From Pseudocercospora fijiensis CIRAD86 (lineage: Eukaryota; Ascomycota; Dothideomycetes; Mycosphaerellales; Mycosphaerellaceae): 64,000 bases of DNA. The translations under genes were made by a program, and so were the position numbers. Positions 62,040 through 64,000 of this stretch are shown here, piece by piece. A model generated the notes under the pieces. The model saw only the letters and a program-made list of their open reading frames with translations. It was not told the DNA's origin and ran no database searches. Location: the NCBI RefSeq assembly GCF_000340215.1, contig NW_006921532.1:897844-961843 (forward strand), read 5' to 3'. The first letter of the stretch is position 1; each line of letters starts with the position of its first letter.

Positions 62040-62128
62040 TCTTTAACGTGCGATTCTAAGGATCCTAAGGATCCTAAGCGATCCTATCGATAGGATCGTC
62101 GCGATCGGTAAAAAAGTTTCCGTAACGT
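62040..62128 (-). repeat. Right terminal inverted repeat and subterminal repeats
   Basis: aaggatcctaaggatcctaagcgatcc (62057-62085 region), then a GATCCTATCGATAGGATC palindrome and the TIR ending in TTTCCGTAACGT (62117-62128). Pairs with 42907-42955. Confidence 0.8.
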
Positions 62129-62204
62129 AGATACTATAGTCTCGAATATAGCGGGTCGACTAATCTACTATATATACGGCCTTATAGCGGCTCTATAGTA
62201 ATAT

Positions 62205-62520
62205 TCGCGATAAATACGACTTCCTCCTACGTTTCTACCTCTTCTACTTCTATTACCGTATCTACCTCTTCTGCTTCTATTACCGTATCTACTACATCTA
62301 CCGTATCTACTATATCTACTATACCTACTACTTCCGCGGAGCTATCGATAGCGATAATATTATCTCCTAGCGCTAGGAAGTCGTCGATATATACTTTATA
62401 TAATAGAGATTAAGCTATTATCGTTAGTATACCGATCTACTATAAGAGAAGGAAGAAATACGATATATAGGCACTATAGTATATGTATTCCCTATATAAC
62501 GCGCTCTACGCCTATTAATA
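62205..62520 (+). pseudogene. Ser/Thr-rich degenerate frame, right flank
   Basis: Imperfect tctacttctattaccgtatc repeats (62225-62335) encode a Ser/Thr-rich stretch. Then YNRDQAIIVSIPIYYKRRKK appears near 62400-62460. The 22 bases coding DQAIIVS are identical to 42221-42242. No family is recognised. Confidence 0.4.
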
Positions 62521-62880
62521 ATACTAGCCGAGAACGTAAATAGCCTATATTAGGCGGAAACAGTACGTAATTTAAGAGATATTAATATAGGCGCGATTCT
62601 ACATTAGTTCTAGCATAGGGATCTACTAGGGCTCGGGCGGGTAGCTAGGGCTCGGGGAATCCTCGAGGGTATATCCGTAGCTTTGTCGCCCTCTCTACGA
62701 GATAGTTATAAGCTACCTTATAATTTAGCTAAAATCGACACTTTACATTATAATGCCGCACCATACCGTTAGAATAGTGCTAAAGTGAGCAAACAAGACC
62801 TATAGAATATATTAAAGACCTCTATATATAATATAAACTATTAGGTAGTGTTATAGGTTTACTATATTGCTATGTTTCCT
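62521..62880. other. Flank without a recognised gene
   Basis: A stretch around 62740-62800 (tttacattataatgccgcaccat) keeps more CpA/TpG than its surroundings. No gene is seen. Confidence 0.4.
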
Positions 62881-62884
62881 CGCT

Positions 62885-64000
62885 ATTGCTAGGCAATAGC
62901 CCTCTAGAGGCTAGCTTAGTAGGCGACTATAGCGAAGAAGGTAGCAACGGCGGTGACGATCTAATAGGCAACTCGTGCCTATTAGATAGACCACGTAGTA
63001 GTGTAGCAGGCTGTATGTGCTAATTAACAGGTATTAGCTTATTACCGTTACTGTCGCTACTACCAAAATCGCTGCTATATATTATACTATTGTCTCTTCT
63101 AAACTGCTTTATTAAGCGCTCCTTAGCCGCCTTCCTAGTAGCAACTATAGCTTATTGCTACCTGCGGGCCTCTTCTTTGTAAGTCTATATAATAAGCTTA
63201 TATAAGGGTTTAAGTAGACCTTCTTCTTTAGTATCCGGATTAATATTACTGCTAGGCTTACTACCGTAGGTAAGCACGTTGTAGACAGAAACGATAGTCT
63301 TCTTAGCTCTAGCAATCTTAATATATATGCGTATAATAGGGAAGACTTTAAGCGCTTCTAATAATAGCTTAGTAGGCTTATAAGTCTTTACTAATTAACT
63401 AGCAGTCGACTATAGGTTATAGCCTATCTTACGCAATAGTTGGACCTTGACCTTTATATTTGCACGGCCCTTAACGCTTATATTAATAGCCTTGCGACAG
63501 CGCTTCTTGTAGTTAGTCCATTGTATCCTTAATCGCCTAGCCTTGTCTCTTGCTTAGTTTAGTGCCGCCTCTTAGTCGTCAAACCTCCGCTTCTTAATAG
63601 CCCTCCTTGCTTATCTAGTATATAATAGTCTACTAGTAACAATAGGCCTCGAAGACGCTTCTTCTCGTCGTTTACGTACCCGAGTTGCCGCCTCGGTTTA
63701 AGAGAGGTCAAAGGTTGCTTAGGCGGCTAATTAAGAGTTGACTTTAGTATAGATAAATAGCCGCCTTATAACACTAGCTAATAGTAACGACAGGAGGCCT
63801 TCGAGCCTCTGTTAGAGGAAGTCGGTATGCCTTATAGTAGTCCGTACACTTATTAATCTAGTCCGACTCTCTATTGCCGGCCTAGGCACCTCTAAGTTAC
63901 ATAGGCGCTAGGGAATTGTTAGTAAATAGTTATCCCCGCGGAGGTATTCTAGGCTTCTAGCCGAGTCTACAACTCGGTCGGAATAGTCGATAGCAAGCGC
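62885..64000 (-). pseudogene. Long basic unrecognised frame, partial
   Basis: The minus strand stays open, apart from TAG/TAA, from the window edge to about 62885 (370 codons). It reads RVRKRREEASSRPIVTSRLL (63610-63670), DKARRLRIQWTNYKKRCRKA (63490-63550), then KLLLEALKVFPIIRIYIKIA (63310-63370), and a Lys/Arg/Gln helix (TYKEEARRQQQAIVATRKAA, 63130-63190). It is highly basic and probably largely helical. Not recognised; a transposon-derived DNA-binding protein is possible. The N-terminus is outside the window. Confidence 0.45.

Larger units (their letters stand above)
42907..62128. mobile_element. Candidate 19.2-kb TIR transposon with Plavaka-like transposase and cargo
   Basis: The ends form an imperfect inverted repeat of about 45 bases. 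The left end reads ACGTTACGAAAACTTTTTTT, then CTAATCGCGTCGATCCTATC. The right end, read inward, is ACGTTACGGAAACTTTTTT, then ACCGATCGCGACGATCCTAT. TA is present at both edges and could be a 2-bp duplication. GATCCTAAGC/GATCCTATCGATC words cluster next to both ends, resembling the subterminal transposase sites of CACTA-group elements. A Plavaka-like transposase lies next to the left end. That all frames inside belong to one element is inference; nested insertions (for example 51143-51360) and the gap complicate it. Confidence 0.7.

Noticed and set aside
42907..62128. Starship or Polinton/Maverick as the large element
   Set aside because: No tyrosine recombinase (DUF3435-type) next to an end, and no polymerase B, retroviral-type integrase, packaging ATPase or capsid frame within it; the transposase reads as Plavaka-like.

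Overview
The window looks like a repeat-rich, gene-poor compartment of a filamentous ascomycete genome. Nearly every recognisable reading frame is a transposable-element frame peppered with TAG and TAA at positions where CAG, CAA or TGG is expected. CpA and TpG are strongly depleted, while CpG-containing words (tcg, gcg, cga) stay common. This is the expected trace of repeat-induced point mutation (RIP) acting at CpA. Frames mostly stay in register over kilobases, so decay is by base change rather than indels. I found no intact host gene, tRNA, rRNA or CRISPR array. A 100-base assembly gap lies at 49739-49838.

The left two thirds (1-42020) is one nest of LTR retrotransposons. The host is a Ty3/gypsy element of about 12 kb on the + strand. 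Its remnants are 4209-5308, 17590-21478, 33625-34230 and 41380-42020. Four insertions interrupt it: a 7-kb chromodomain Ty3 element (+, copy A, up to 4208), a reversed copy of the 12-kb family (5309-17589), a second reversed copy (21479-33624), and another 7-kb chromovirus (+, copy B, 34231-41379). Target-site duplications can be read for three of these (CTAT, CTAC, ACAAG), and the broken host sequence rejoins across each.

The 12-kb family has an unusual layout: LTR, gag plus protease, pol (RT, RNase H, integrase), a non-coding spacer, a third long frame of about 900 codons that I do not recognise, then LTR. Every module boundary carries the same palindrome, centred on CCCCGGGG with flanking CTAATAnTA arms. 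There are 15 sites in the window, including one just after pol in each copy of the otherwise different 7-kb family.

The right third is dominated by a candidate DNA transposon of about 19.2 kb (42907-62128), bounded by imperfect terminal inverted repeats starting ACGTTACG, with subterminal GATCCTAAGC-type repeats. It contains, in order: a Plavaka-like (CACTA-related) transposase (-), an unrecognised frame (+), a 136-bp tandem repeat, the assembly gap, an Argonaute pseudogene (-), a coiled-coil frame (+), an SNF2-family helicase (-), two frames not recognised (+ and -), and a further long frame (+). A transposon carrying Argonaute and an SNF2 helicase is the most interesting lead. The flanks (42021-42906 and 62129-64000) hold degenerate frames of unknown function, including one long basic frame on the minus strand.

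Coordinates of decayed frames are approximate because original starts and stops are obscured by mutation.
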